Source of the DNA: Pseudomonas kermanshahensis
GTDB lineage: Bacteria; Pseudomonadota; Gammaproteobacteria; Pseudomonadales; Pseudomonadaceae
Length of the DNA stretch: 64,000 nt
Assembly (NCBI RefSeq): GCF_014269205.2
Contig: NZ_JABWRY020000001.1
Span: 372,001 to 436,000, forward strand
Direction of reading: 5' to 3'
Below, in pieces: positions 1 to 8,347 of the stretch. Within the stretch, counting starts at the first letter, position 1, and the number at the start of each line of letters is the position of its first letter. Below the pieces are notes generated by a model. It was not told where the DNA came from. It saw nothing but the letters and a program-made list of their open reading frames with translations, and searched no databases. The position numbers and the translations under genes were made by a program.

Positions 1-295
1 GCTCTTCACCGGCGATGCGGATGTGTGTGGCCACATCGTGCATGAAGATCGCCACGTCACCTTGCAGGCTCACTTGCGCATTGCCCGACTCACACGCCAG
101 CACGGCAAAACCGTCGGCCTGCCACTGGGCCCACACGGCTTCATAAGCGCCACGCGACAACAGCGGCTGCGCCAAGGTGTGGAAGAGAAAGGTGGCGTCT
201 TCGCTGAAGCAGGCGAAGTAGCGGGCGGTGTCGTTGCTGGCAAAGGCATCGACGAGGTCGGCGGCGGCTTGCCGTACCTGGAGTGTCTGGTCCAC
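1..295 (-). CDS. SnoaL/NTF2-like protein, 3' end cut by window edge
   Basis: The minus-strand frame entering at the left edge reads as a small alpha+beta cone-fold protein of the SnoaL/nuclear transport factor 2 type. It has an N-terminal helix (VRQAAADLVDAFASNDTARY), then CFSEDATFLFHT and a hydrophobic strand around AIFMHDVATHIRI. The start used is a GTG at 293-295, because no in-frame ATG is seen upstream. Members of this superfamily act as small-molecule isomerases, hydrolases or binding proteins, so no substrate can be assigned. The C-terminal part, which would carry more of the fold, lies outside the window. The family call is moderate and the function is unknown. Confidence 0.55.
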   Translation of the reverse strand, partial: MDQTLQVRQAAADLVDAFASNDTARYFACFSEDATFLFHTLAQPLLSRGAYEAVWAQWQADGFAVLACESGNAQVSLQGDVAIFMHDVATHIRIAGEE

Positions 296-526
296 GGGAG
301 TGGCCTCACGCTTTTTGTGATTGTGGTGAGCGATTCTGGTGGCGCTTGGCGGGGGGAAAAATCGCTGGGGGCAAATAATCAGTTCAGGAAAGTGTGAAGT
401 GATGTTTGGCTGGCTTTACCCTCGTATTGCCCGTGGATTAAGGTGGAAGGAGTCGTGTTGAGCAGTAGCCATTGGCGTGTAGAACGTAAAACTGACGAAG
501 CCCCTTACCTCCTTGGACTGTAGGCA

Positions 527-1516
527 ATGAGTAAGTACGAACCACCGCTCACGGTAACACCTCGTATTTTGGCATTGGTTGCCGAGATCAGTGAGCTTGT
601 GGGGTTGTTGGCTGCTCACCCGGACAGCGGGCTGACGCCGCAACTGCGCCGGGGCAACCGTATTCGGACTATCCAGGCATCACTTGCAATAGAGAACAAT
701 ACGTTGAGCGTGGAGCAGGTAACTGCATTGCTGGATGGCAAGCGGGTATTGGGGTTGCCACGTGAAATCCAGGAAGTCCGAAATGCATTCGTTACCTATG
801 ATGCAATGGCGAACTGGCGCCCCGGCTCTCAAGACGATCTCCTCGCTGCACACGGTATGCTGATGCAAGGGCTGATTGATGACGCTGGCCATTTTCGCAA
901 GGGGGGCGTAGGGATCTATCGCGGGGTACGCTTACTGCACATGGCGCCCCCAGCCAGTCGGGTCGCGACGCTCGTGCAGGGCCTATTGCACTGGCTCGTA
1001 AAAAACGATTGGCACCCCCTGATCATCAGCTGTGTATTTCACTACGAGTTTGAGTTCATCCACCCGTTTGCTGATGGAAATGGGCGAATGGGACGGCTCT
1101 GGCAGACGCTGTTGCTTAGTCGTTGGCGACCAGTCCTGGCATACCTTCCGGTAGAAACGGTAATCCGTGAGCAGCAAGAAGCCTACTATTTGGCGCTTGC
1201 CGCAGCCGATCAGTCTGGTGAAGCAACCCCGTTTGTCGAGTATATGCTCCAAGCACTGCTTCAAGCCCTCAGCGAAGCAGTGGGTAGCGATCAAGTAGGC
1301 GATCAAGTAACCGATCAAGTAGCGAGACTGCTCAATGTTCTGCCCATTGGGATTTCATTGAAGGCCAATGAATTGATGGATCGCCTTGGGCTCTCGCACC
1401 GTCCCACATTCAGCAAGAATTACCTTAAACCAGCAATTGCTATGGGTTTGATCGAAATGACTGATCCTCATTCTGCTCGCAGTCCTAGACAGCAATATCG
1501 TCGAGTCGCCAAGTAA
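527..1516 (+). CDS. Fic-domain protein, probable class II AMP transferase
   Basis: This is a 329-residue Fic protein, a family that usually transfers AMP from ATP to a hydroxyl side chain of a target protein. The complete core motif HPFADGNGRMGR is present with catalytic His179. The N-terminal segment SLAIEN (residues 52-57) fits the class II inhibitory helix (S/T)xxxE(G/N), which predicts autoinhibition by Glu56. The last ~70 residues look like a winged helix-turn-helix, preceded by a DQV repeat. No antitoxin gene lies beside it, as expected for class II. GC is visibly lower than in the neighbours (about 50 percent in many lines), and the flanks are unrelated core genes, so horizontal acquisition is likely. 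The target is unknown. Confidence 0.9.
   Translation: MSKYEPPLTVTPRILALVAEISELVGLLAAHPDSGLTPQLRRGNRIRTIQASLAIENNTLSVEQVTALLDGKRVLGLPREIQEVRNAFVTYDAMANWRPGSQDDLLAAHGMLMQGLIDDAGHFRKGGVGIYRGVRLLHMAPPASRVATLVQGLLHWLVKNDWHPLIISCVFHYEFEFIHPFADGNGRMGRLWQTLLLSRWRPVLAYLPVETVIREQQEAYYLALAAADQSGEATPFVEYMLQALLQALSEAVGSDQVGDQVTDQVARLLNVLPIGISLKANELMDRLGLSHRPTFSKNYLKPAIAMGLIEMTDPHSARSPRQQYRRVAK
1289..1324 (+). repeat. Three tandem 12-bp repeats encoding DQV units inside fic
   Basis: Three head-to-tail copies of gatcaagta plus a variable triplet encode DQVG-DQVT-DQVA at the junction between the Fic core and the C-terminal winged helix. The nine constant bases are identical in all copies, so the unit is prone to slippage and would change linker length in frame. 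Confidence 0.85.
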
Positions 1517-1651
1517 ACGATCCGCTTGTATGGGCCAACTGGCGGGGCTATCCCCAAATGACCGGCATACGCCAAACCCGCTGTCATCGAACTGCAACGT
1601 ACATCCCGCACCCTTTCTGCCATCAACCTCAATGCCTCATTGCGAGTTCGA

Positions 1652-2671
1652 ATGGGTCATCCCGCGCTGCATCCGCAACAGGACCATGACCTGTTCGGCC
1701 TGCTTTATGCTTTTGCCTTCCGCCCAGGCCAGCCCGGTCGCGAGATCGATTCGGCGCAGTTGCTGCGCAAGCTCGGCGAACCGCCTGAGCCCGACGAATT
1801 TTTATGGCTGCACCTGAACCTGGCCCATGCCGCTTGCGAGCGCTGGCTGCGCGCCCACCTGACGCTGCCCGATGCGTTTTTCGAAACCTTGCGCGAGGGG
1901 TCCCGGTCGACCCGTATCGAACATGCCGATTCGGCGCTGTTGGCGGTGGTCAACGATGTGGTGTTCAACTTCGGCCTGGTGTCGTCGGACATTTCCACGC
2001 TGTGGGCCTGCGCCAGCAGCCAGCTGCTGGTGAGCGCGCGTTTGCAGCCGTTGCATTCGGTGGACAAGCTGCGCTCGTCGGTCAAGCGTGGCGAGCGCTT
2101 CCATTCGTCCATCGAACTGCTGGTGCATCTGCTGCGCGACCAGGGGGATGTGTTGACCCAGATCGTGCGCGAAACCACCACCAGCGTCGATCGCATCGAA
2201 GACCAGTTGCTGTCCCAGCGCCTGAGTGACAACCGCGCCGAACTCAGCAGCATGCGTCGGGTACTGGTGCGTTTGCAGCGCCTGCTGGCGCTCGAGCCTG
2301 GGGCCCTGCTGCGCCTGCTCAACCGCCCACCGGACTGGCTGCAGGAACAGGACATGCGCCAGCTGCGCGCGGCGACCGAAGAGTTCACCCTGGTGATCAG
2401 CGACCTCACCGCCCTGGGTGAGCGGATCAAGTTGCTGCAGGAAGAGATCGCCGCCAAGCTCAACGAGCAGACCAACCGCACCCTGTTCACCCTGACGGTG
2501 GTGACCGTGCTGGCGCTGCCCATCAACATCATCGCCGGCTTTTTCGGCATGAATGTCGGTGGCGTGCCGCTGTCGGACGACCCACATGGCTTCTGGGTGC
2601 TGGTGGCACTGGTGGCGACCTTCACCGTGCTGGTGGGGCGTTGGGCGTTTCGCAAGCGGCGTGAATACTGA
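1652..2671 (+). CDS. zntB: CorA-family divalent cation transporter, ZntB-like
   Basis: A 339-residue 2-TM-GxN protein. It has a long soluble N-terminal domain rich in helices, a coiled region around the EDQLLSQRLSDNRAEL segment, and two C-terminal membrane helices separated by the signature GMN (in FFGMNVGG). CorA members move Mg2+, Ni2+ or Co2+; the ZntB branch moves Zn2+. The overall length and the N-terminal LFGLLYAFAF-like region resemble ZntB, but substrate cannot be read from sequence. The ATG at 1652 is preferred over a TTG at 1640; neither has a strong ribosome binding site. It is followed after about 90 bp by an unrelated hydrolase gene. Confidence 0.85.
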   Translation: MGHPALHPQQDHDLFGLLYAFAFRPGQPGREIDSAQLLRKLGEPPEPDEFLWLHLNLAHAACERWLRAHLTLPDAFFETLREGSRSTRIEHADSALLAVVNDVVFNFGLVSSDISTLWACASSQLLVSARLQPLHSVDKLRSSVKRGERFHSSIELLVHLLRDQGDVLTQIVRETTTSVDRIEDQLLSQRLSDNRAELSSMRRVLVRLQRLLALEPGALLRLLNRPPDWLQEQDMRQLRAATEEFTLVISDLTALGERIKLLQEEIAAKLNEQTNRTLFTLTVVTVLALPINIIAGFFGMNVGGVPLSDDPHGFWVLVALVATFTVLVGRWAFRKRREY

Positions 2672-2761
2672 CGGCGGCATGCGCCCCGACTGGCGGTCCC
2701 CGCCATCTCTGATCCTTGCCTACGCTGATACTCCCCATCTGCTGATGCAAGGAGCTTCACC

Positions 2762-3382
2762 ATGGCCTTCCAATACAAGCGTCTGGACAAGAACAACGCC
2801 GCAGTCCTGCTGGTCGATCACCAGGCGGGTTTGCTTTCGCTGGTGCGTGACATCGACCCGGACCGCTTCAAGAACAACGTCCTGGCCCTGGCAGACCTGG
2901 CCCAGTACTTCAAGCTGCCGACCATCCTCACCACCAGCTTCGAAACCGGCCCCAACGGCCCGTTGGTCCCCGAGCTCAAGGCGCAGTTCCCCGATGCCCC
3001 CTACATCGCTCGCCCCGGCAACATCAACGCCTGGGACAACGAAGACTTCGTCAAGGCCGTCAAGGCCACGGGCAAGAAGCAACTGTTGATCGCCGGTGTA
3101 GTGACTGAGGTCTGTGTCGCGTTCCCGGCACTGTCGGCACTGGAGGAGGGCTTTGAGGTGTTCGTCGTCACCGACGCCTCTGGCACCTTCAACGAATTGA
3201 CCCGCGATTCGGCCTGGCGGCGTATGGAGGCTGCCGGGGCACAACTGATGACCTGGTTCGGCGTGGCCTGCGAGCTGCACCGCGACTGGCGTAATGACGT
3301 CGAAGGGCTGGGGACGCTGTTCTCCAACCACCTTCCCGATTACCGCAACCTGATGACCAGTTACGACAAGCTGGCCAAGTAG
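2762..3382 (+). CDS. Isochorismatase-superfamily hydrolase, YcaC-like
   Basis: A 206-residue cysteine hydrolase of the isochorismatase superfamily, closest in pattern to YcaC (INAWDN segment, GVVTEVCVAF). Asp19 (LLVDHQ) and the nucleophile Cys118 (TEVC) occupy the expected triad positions. Position 84, where the triad Lys is expected, is Arg (IARPGN) by my count. YcaC proteins have no firmly known substrate, so the physiological reaction is open. The start is supported by AAGGAG eight bases ahead of the ATG. The gene appears monocistronic: it is followed by a REP pair. Confidence 0.85.
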   Translation: MAFQYKRLDKNNAAVLLVDHQAGLLSLVRDIDPDRFKNNVLALADLAQYFKLPTILTTSFETGPNGPLVPELKAQFPDAPYIARPGNINAWDNEDFVKAVKATGKKQLLIAGVVTEVCVAFPALSALEEGFEVFVVTDASGTFNELTRDSAWRRMEAAGAQLMTWFGVACELHRDWRNDVEGLGTLFSNHLPDYRNLMTSYDKLAK

Positions 3383-3410
3383 CGCCCTGCCTCGCACGCG
3401 GGGCGGTTCT

Positions 3411-3507
3411 GTGTAGGAGCAGCCTTGCGCTGCGAAGAGGCCGGTGTAGCACAGAGAATCTTTCAGGCAGTCACCGGCCTCTTCGCAGCGCAAGGCTGCT
3501 CCTACAC
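3411..3507. repeat. Inverted REP pair
   Basis: Two REP units face each other (tgtaggagcagccttgcgc ... gcgcaaggctgctcctaca) around a ~30-bp spacer, giving a long imperfect hairpin between two genes on the same strand. This is the common Pseudomonas putida REP type with a GGCCTCTTCGC core. Confidence 0.9.
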
Positions 3508-3623
3508 ACACAAAGACCGAGCAAACCATTCACCAGTAAGGCTCGGCGCGGGCGTAATAAGCGAAGCGGCAAACCGCCATGGATCGACCATACTGAGTCT
3601 TCATTCGCCAGCGGGAGCGAGCC

Positions 3624-4442
3624 ATGTCGAAGTCAGCCAAGAAGAAGGACCCTCAGGCACAGCCCGAAAAATTGGGCGGCAAGGCCTACGAGAAGGCGCT
3701 CAAGCACCTTCACGTCGAGTTGGTGAAGCTGCAGGAATGGGTCGTGGCCAAGGGCCTGAAGGTGTGCATCGTCTTTGAAGGCCGCGATGGTGCGGGCAAG
3801 GGCGGGACCATCAAGGCCCTCACCGAGCGGGTCAGCCCTCGGGTGTTCCGTGTGGTGGCGCTGCCAGCGCCGACCGAGCGGGAAAAAACCCAGATGTACG
3901 TGCAACGCTACCTGGGCCATTTGCCTGCTGCAGGCGAGGTGGTGATCTTCGACCGCAGTTGGTACAACCGCGCCGGTGTCGAGCGGGTGATGGGGTTTTG
4001 CAGCGATGAACAGGCCAACAAGTTTCTCACTGTGGTGCCGTTGTTCGAGAAGATGATGGTTGAGTCGGGGATCATCCTCATCAAGTACTGGCTGGAGGTC
4101 AGCGCCGAAGAGCAGACCCGCCGCCTGCAGGACCGCATCAATGACGGCCGCAAGCTGTGGAAGCTGTCGCCGATGGACCTGAAGTCGTATACCCGCTGGG
4201 ATGACTACACCAAAGCCCGCGATGACATGTTCGCCGCGTCGGATTCCTCCTGGGCGCCATGGTTCATGGCCCACTCCAACGACAAGCGGCGCGCACGGCT
4301 GAACATCATCAGCCACCTGCTCGGCCGCATTCCCTACAAGGACATCACCCGCGACCAGGTCGTGAAATTGCCCAAGCGCGGCAAGGTCGGCAAGTACAAG
4401 GCGGTGAACTACCCGTTCAAGGTTGTCGAAGCGCGTTACTGA
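3624..4442 (+). CDS. ppk2: Polyphosphate kinase 2
   Basis: A 272-residue single-domain PPK2, which transfers phosphate between polyphosphate and nucleotides. The Walker A segment EGRDGAGKGG lies at residues 52-61 and the Walker B/DRSWYNR signature begins at Asp110. The lid region follows with RRLQDRIND and the WKLSPMD and YTRWDDY blocks typical of class I PPK2 (usually ADP to ATP or GDP to GTP). The N-terminus is Lys-rich and probably flexible. The start is supported by GGGAGCGAG just ahead of the ATG. It lies between a REP pair and an antiporter gene, and no ppk1 or ppx is adjacent. Confidence 0.95.
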   Translation: MSKSAKKKDPQAQPEKLGGKAYEKALKHLHVELVKLQEWVVAKGLKVCIVFEGRDGAGKGGTIKALTERVSPRVFRVVALPAPTEREKTQMYVQRYLGHLPAAGEVVIFDRSWYNRAGVERVMGFCSDEQANKFLTVVPLFEKMMVESGIILIKYWLEVSAEEQTRRLQDRINDGRKLWKLSPMDLKSYTRWDDYTKARDDMFAASDSSWAPWFMAHSNDKRRARLNIISHLLGRIPYKDITRDQVVKLPKRGKVGKYKAVNYPFKVVEARY

Positions 4443-4478
4443 CCCCATCCCCGCGGGGAGCCTACAGGGTGTAGACCT

Positions 4479-5675
4479 ATGCCACATGACGGCAGCTTGC
4501 TCCAGGCAACGGTGGTGTTCCTCTTGGCCGTGGTACTGCTGGTGCCGCTGGCGCAGCGTTTGAAACTGGGGGCCGTGCCGGGGTATCTGCTGGCCGGCAT
4601 CCTCATCGGCCCTTCGGTGCTGGGTTTGCTGGGTAACCCGGATAACGTCGCACGCCTGTCAGAGATGGGCGTGGTGATGCTGCTGTTCGTCATTGGCCTC
4701 GAGCTTTCGCCACGCCGCCTGTGGACCATGCGCCGGGCGCTTTTCGGCGTTGGCTCGTTGCAGGTCGGGCTGACCGCTGCGGTGCTTGGCCTGCTCGCCT
4801 ATTGGCTGTTCGGCCAATCGAAGGCGGCGGCCGTCGTGCTGGGGCTGGGGCTGGCCCTGTCGTCCACGGCGTTTGGCTTGCAGGTGCTGGCCGAGCGCAA
4901 GGACCTGGGCAAGCCTCACGGGCGCCTGGCGGTCGCGATTCTGCTGTTCCAGGACATTGCCGCCATCCCCCTGATTGCCGTGGTGCCCTTGCTGGGCGGT
5001 GATGTCAGCCGCGCTGATGAAGGGACGTGGCCGCTGGTGGGCGTGGCGGTCGGCATCGGCGTGATCATTATTGGGGGCCGGTACCTGATGACCCCCGTAT
5101 TCAAATGGACGGTCGGCTCCGGGTTGCCGGAGCTGTCCACCGCTACCGCGTTGCTGGTAGTACTGGGCACCGCTTGGGTGATGGAGCATGTCGGCATCTC
5201 GATGGCGCTTGGTGCGTTTCTCGCTGGCGTATTGATGGCCGAGTCGCCGTTCCGTCACGAGCTCGAAACCCAGATCGAACCCCTCAAAGGCCTGTTGCTG
5301 GGGCTGTTTTTCGTCGGCGTGGGCATGAGCGCCGATTTGCGCCTGCTGTTCGGCATGCCCTTGGCGGTGCTGGGGCTTACGTTGCTGCTGGTGGGCGTCA
5401 AGCTACCGCTGTTGGTGGCTTTGGGCCGTACGGCCGGAGGGCTGAACCGACCCCAGGCGTTGTGCCTGGGCGTGGTGTTGGCATCTGGCGGTGAGTTTGC
5501 GTTCGTGGTGTTCAAGCTGGCGCTTGAGCACCAGGTGCTCGAGCAGCAGGTGCATGACCTGTTGGTGCTGGCCATCACCCTGTCGATGGCGGTGGTGCCG
5601 TTGGTGATGATGGCCCTGAGCCGACAGTTGCGCGACCCCGACGCCACCCGCCCCACGCCTGAAACCGATCACTGA
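4479..5675 (+). CDS. CPA2-family cation:proton antiporter (KefB/C-like, membrane domain only)
   Basis: A 398-residue, strongly hydrophobic protein with about 12 predicted membrane helices matching the Na/H exchanger domain of the monovalent cation:proton antiporter-2 family (LLAGILIGPSVLG near the N-terminus, VIGLELSPRRLW, LFFVGVGMS, VVLASGGEFAFVVF). Full-length KefB/KefC carry a cytosolic TrkA-N (RCK) domain; here the protein ends at residue ~398 with a short charged tail, so that domain is absent. Likely role is K+ or Na+ for H+ exchange in the inner membrane. It is followed 40 bp later by an AI-2E-type permease on the same strand. Confidence 0.9.
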   Translation: MPHDGSLLQATVVFLLAVVLLVPLAQRLKLGAVPGYLLAGILIGPSVLGLLGNPDNVARLSEMGVVMLLFVIGLELSPRRLWTMRRALFGVGSLQVGLTAAVLGLLAYWLFGQSKAAAVVLGLGLALSSTAFGLQVLAERKDLGKPHGRLAVAILLFQDIAAIPLIAVVPLLGGDVSRADEGTWPLVGVAVGIGVIIIGGRYLMTPVFKWTVGSGLPELSTATALLVVLGTAWVMEHVGISMALGAFLAGVLMAESPFRHELETQIEPLKGLLLGLFFVGVGMSADLRLLFGMPLAVLGLTLLLVGVKLPLLVALGRTAGGLNRPQALCLGVVLASGGEFAFVVFKLALEHQVLEQQVHDLLVLAITLSMAVVPLVMMALSRQLRDPDATRPTPETDH

Positions 5676-5715
5676 CTCGCGCCAAGACGGCGTACTGACT
5701 GTTCGGAGGTGAAGC

Positions 5716-6813
5716 ATGCAGCCGAGTTTCAAGCTGGACAGCGCCCTGTCGCAGGGCTTGCTCGATGTCTTGATCAAGGCAGGCTTGGTGGCTGCCCTGG
5801 TGATCTTCTCCTTCCAGGTGTTCCAGCCGTTCCTCGAGCTGATGCTGTGGGCGGTGATCCTGGCCGTCACGCTGTACCCGCTGCACTGCCGCATCACGCG
5901 GCGCTGGGGGCTCAAGGATGGCTATGCGGCGACAGTAGTGGTGCTGCTGGTACTGGTGGTGTTGCTGGTGCCGATCTATCTGGTGGTGGTGTCGATCACC
6001 GAGTCGGTGGACAGCATGCTGACGCTGCTCAAGAGCGGCGCCTGGAGCGTACCGACACCCCCCGAATCGGTGGCTTCCTGGCCGTTGATCGGGCCGCGCC
6101 TGTATGCCTTGTGGCTGGCAGCATCCGAGAGCCTGAGCGGGGTGCTCAACAGCATGATGCCGCAGCTCAAGGACGCCGGGCGAGTGCTGCTGGGGGCCGC
6201 GGCCAGTGCCGGGGGGGCGTTTTTGATGTTCATCGCGGCGATCATCATCTCGGGGGTGATCATGGCCTTCGGCGCGCGTGGCGAGCTGGCGGCGCAGCGC
6301 ATTGCCATGCGCGTATCCGGCGAGCAGCGCGGCAGGTCGATTGCCAAGCTGTGCACCGCCACCATTCGCGCCGTCGCCCAGGGCGTAATCGGCATCGCCT
6401 TCATCCAGATGCTGCTGATCGGCGTTGGCTTTGTTATCAAGGGCGTGCCGGGGGCGGGAATGTTGGCGATTGCCATCCTCATGCTGGGTATTGCCCAGGC
6501 GCCGGCCACGCTGATCACGCTACCGGTGATCGCCTACGTGTTCCATGCCGAGGGCTTCACCCTGGCGACCATCGTGTTTGCCGTCTACACCTTCGTCGCC
6601 GGCCTCGCTGACAATGTGCTCAAGCCCCTGCTGCTGGGGCGCGGGGTCGATGTGCCGATGCCTGTCGTGCTGATCGGCGCACTGGGCGGCATGGTGGTCA
6701 AAGGCATTATCGGCCTGTTCATCGGCCCGGTGATTCTTGGCGTGACCTATGTGTTGTTCTGGCAATGGGTCGCGCTGCAGGTACCCGAAAACCCTGTCGA
6801 ACCGTCGGCCTGA
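5716..6813 (+). CDS. AI-2E family transporter (PerM/YdiK type)
   Basis: A 365-residue inner-membrane protein of the AI-2E/UPF0118 family. It has about eight predicted helices, including a pair near the N-terminus (LVVFSFQVF-like and LLVLVVLLVPIYLVVV segments), a central soluble loop (residues ~95-150), and the C-terminal FVAGLADNVLKPLLLGRG and PVVLIGALGGMVVKGIIGLFIGPV blocks typical of the family. Members are reported to export AI-2 or act as Na+/H+ antiporters, and the substrate here is not known. A good ribosome binding site (GGAGGTG) precedes the ATG. The outer-membrane channel gene starts only 13 bp downstream, suggesting co-transcription. Confidence 0.9.
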   Translation: MQPSFKLDSALSQGLLDVLIKAGLVAALVIFSFQVFQPFLELMLWAVILAVTLYPLHCRITRRWGLKDGYAATVVVLLVLVVLLVPIYLVVVSITESVDSMLTLLKSGAWSVPTPPESVASWPLIGPRLYALWLAASESLSGVLNSMMPQLKDAGRVLLGAAASAGGAFLMFIAAIIISGVIMAFGARGELAAQRIAMRVSGEQRGRSIAKLCTATIRAVAQGVIGIAFIQMLLIGVGFVIKGVPGAGMLAIAILMLGIAQAPATLITLPVIAYVFHAEGFTLATIVFAVYTFVAGLADNVLKPLLLGRGVDVPMPVVLIGALGGMVVKGIIGLFIGPVILGVTYVLFWQWVALQVPENPVEPSA

Positions 6814-6826
6814 GCCGGGGCCTGGC

Positions 6827-8347
6827 ATGCCTGGACCTACCTGGCGTCGCGCCTTGGGCCTGGTTGCCTTGCTGTCAGGCTGCACCCAGGTCGGGCCAGA
6901 CTTTCAACCCCCGCAAACGGCCTGGCTGGACCCGTGGAGCACACGCTTGCTGGAGCAGGCCGGGCGGCGTGATGCAACGGTGGACTTTCGCCAGTGGTGG
7001 CAGGTGTTCGCCGACCCCGCACTGGATGCGCTGATTGCCGAAGCCGACGCCCACAACAGCAACCTGCGCGTGGCCGGCCTGCGCATCGCCGAGGCACGTG
7101 CACAGCTGGCCATCGTGCAGACTGGGCGTTACCCGCAGTTGCAGCAGGTGCGGGCGCAAAGCCTCTACCTCAAGCAAGACCAGTCCGGCACCGACACTGC
7201 CCGCGATTCGGTGTTCTGGCAGTCCAGCGCAGGGTTCGACATCGCCTGGGAAATTGACTTCTGGGGGCGCTTCAGCCGTGCCATCGAGTCTGCCGATGCC
7301 CTGTATTTCGCCTCCCAGGCCAACTACGCCGATGCCATGTTGTTATTGCGTGCGCAGGTAGCTGACACCTACTTTGCATTGCGTACCGCCGAGGCGCGCC
7401 TTGCCATTGCCGAAGAAAACGCCAAGCGCCAGGCACGCAGCCTGGAGATCACCGAGCGGTTGTTCCGCCATGGCGAGCATGACGAACTCGATTGGCAGCA
7501 GGCCCGCACGCAGTACTTGGCGACCCAGGCGACCATCCCCGAGTTCGAGAACCAGCTCAACGCCCTGCGCAACGTGCTCTGCTCCCTGCTCGGGCGCCCC
7601 CCCGGCCCACTGCCGGAGCTGCAGTCGCAATACGGCCAGTTGCCACTGCCGGACCGCGCACTGCTGCAGGACGTGCCTGCTCGCCTCTTGCAGCGGCGCC
7701 CAGACATCCGCGCTGCCGAACAGGCCGTGGCGGCGCAATCGGCACTGGTCGGGGTGGCCGAAGCTGACCTTTATCCACAGCTGAGCCTGTTGGGCAGCCT
7801 CGGTTGGACGTTCGTCTCGGCCAGTCACCTGCCCAACACGCTCGACCTCGCGGCCGGCCCAAGCCTGATCTGGAACCCGTTCGACTACGGCCGGCGCAAG
7901 AACGCCGTGCGTGTCGAAGATGCGCGCTTGCAGCAATTGATCGAGCTGTATCAGCAACGTGTGCGCGAAGCCGCCCGTGAGGCTGACGATGCCGCCAGTG
8001 GCCTGGTGCGCTCGCTGCAAAGTGCAGGCATTCGCGATCAAGCCTCGCAAGCCGCGCAGCGCTCGTTGAGCCTGGCCATGTCGCAGTACCGCGAAGGGTT
8101 CGCTGATTTCCAGCGGGTGCTCGACGCCCAACAGTTGCTGCTGCAACAACAGGATGGCTACCTGGTCAGCCGCGGCAATGCCGTCAGCAGCCTGGTGACC
8201 TTGTACAAGGCCCTGGGCGGCGGTTGGGACCCAGGCCGTGCGCCGATCGACCCGGCCACCCGTCGCCAGATGCAGCAACGCACCGATTGGGGAGACTTGC
8301 TGGATGAGCCTGCCCCCAGCGCACAGCCACCAGGTGAGCAAAAATGA
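6827..8347 (+). CDS. NodT-family outer-membrane efflux lipoprotein
   Basis: A 506-residue outer-membrane factor of the OprM/NodT class, the exit duct of a tripartite pump. A lipoprotein signal with lipobox LLSGC near residue 20 is followed by DFQPPQTAWL and two internally repeated OEP domains rich in coiled-coil helices. The RPDIRAAEQAV segment and an LL-rich C-terminal helix (VLDAQQLLLQQQDGYL) are diagnostic. The start at 6827 is chosen because it gives a complete lipoprotein signal and has a CGGGG site ahead; longer forms overlap the upstream gene. Its stop overlaps the HlyD start (ATGA), so coupled translation with the adaptor is expected. Confidence 0.93.
   Translation: MPGPTWRRALGLVALLSGCTQVGPDFQPPQTAWLDPWSTRLLEQAGRRDATVDFRQWWQVFADPALDALIAEADAHNSNLRVAGLRIAEARAQLAIVQTGRYPQLQQVRAQSLYLKQDQSGTDTARDSVFWQSSAGFDIAWEIDFWGRFSRAIESADALYFASQANYADAMLLLRAQVADTYFALRTAEARLAIAEENAKRQARSLEITERLFRHGEHDELDWQQARTQYLATQATIPEFENQLNALRNVLCSLLGRPPGPLPELQSQYGQLPLPDRALLQDVPARLLQRRPDIRAAEQAVAAQSALVGVAEADLYPQLSLLGSLGWTFVSASHLPNTLDLAAGPSLIWNPFDYGRRKNAVRVEDARLQQLIELYQQRVREAAREADDAASGLVRSLQSAGIRDQASQAAQRSLSLAMSQYREGFADFQRVLDAQQLLLQQQDGYLVSRGNAVSSLVTLYKALGGGWDPGRAPIDPATRRQMQQRTDWGDLLDEPAPSAQPPGEQK

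Noticed and set aside
1705..2796. Long open frames opposite the CorA-like gene (also 1802-2680)
   Set aside because: They are antisense to a gene with clear motifs, are rich in Arg/Ser/Gln as GC-rich shadow frames are, and show no domain.
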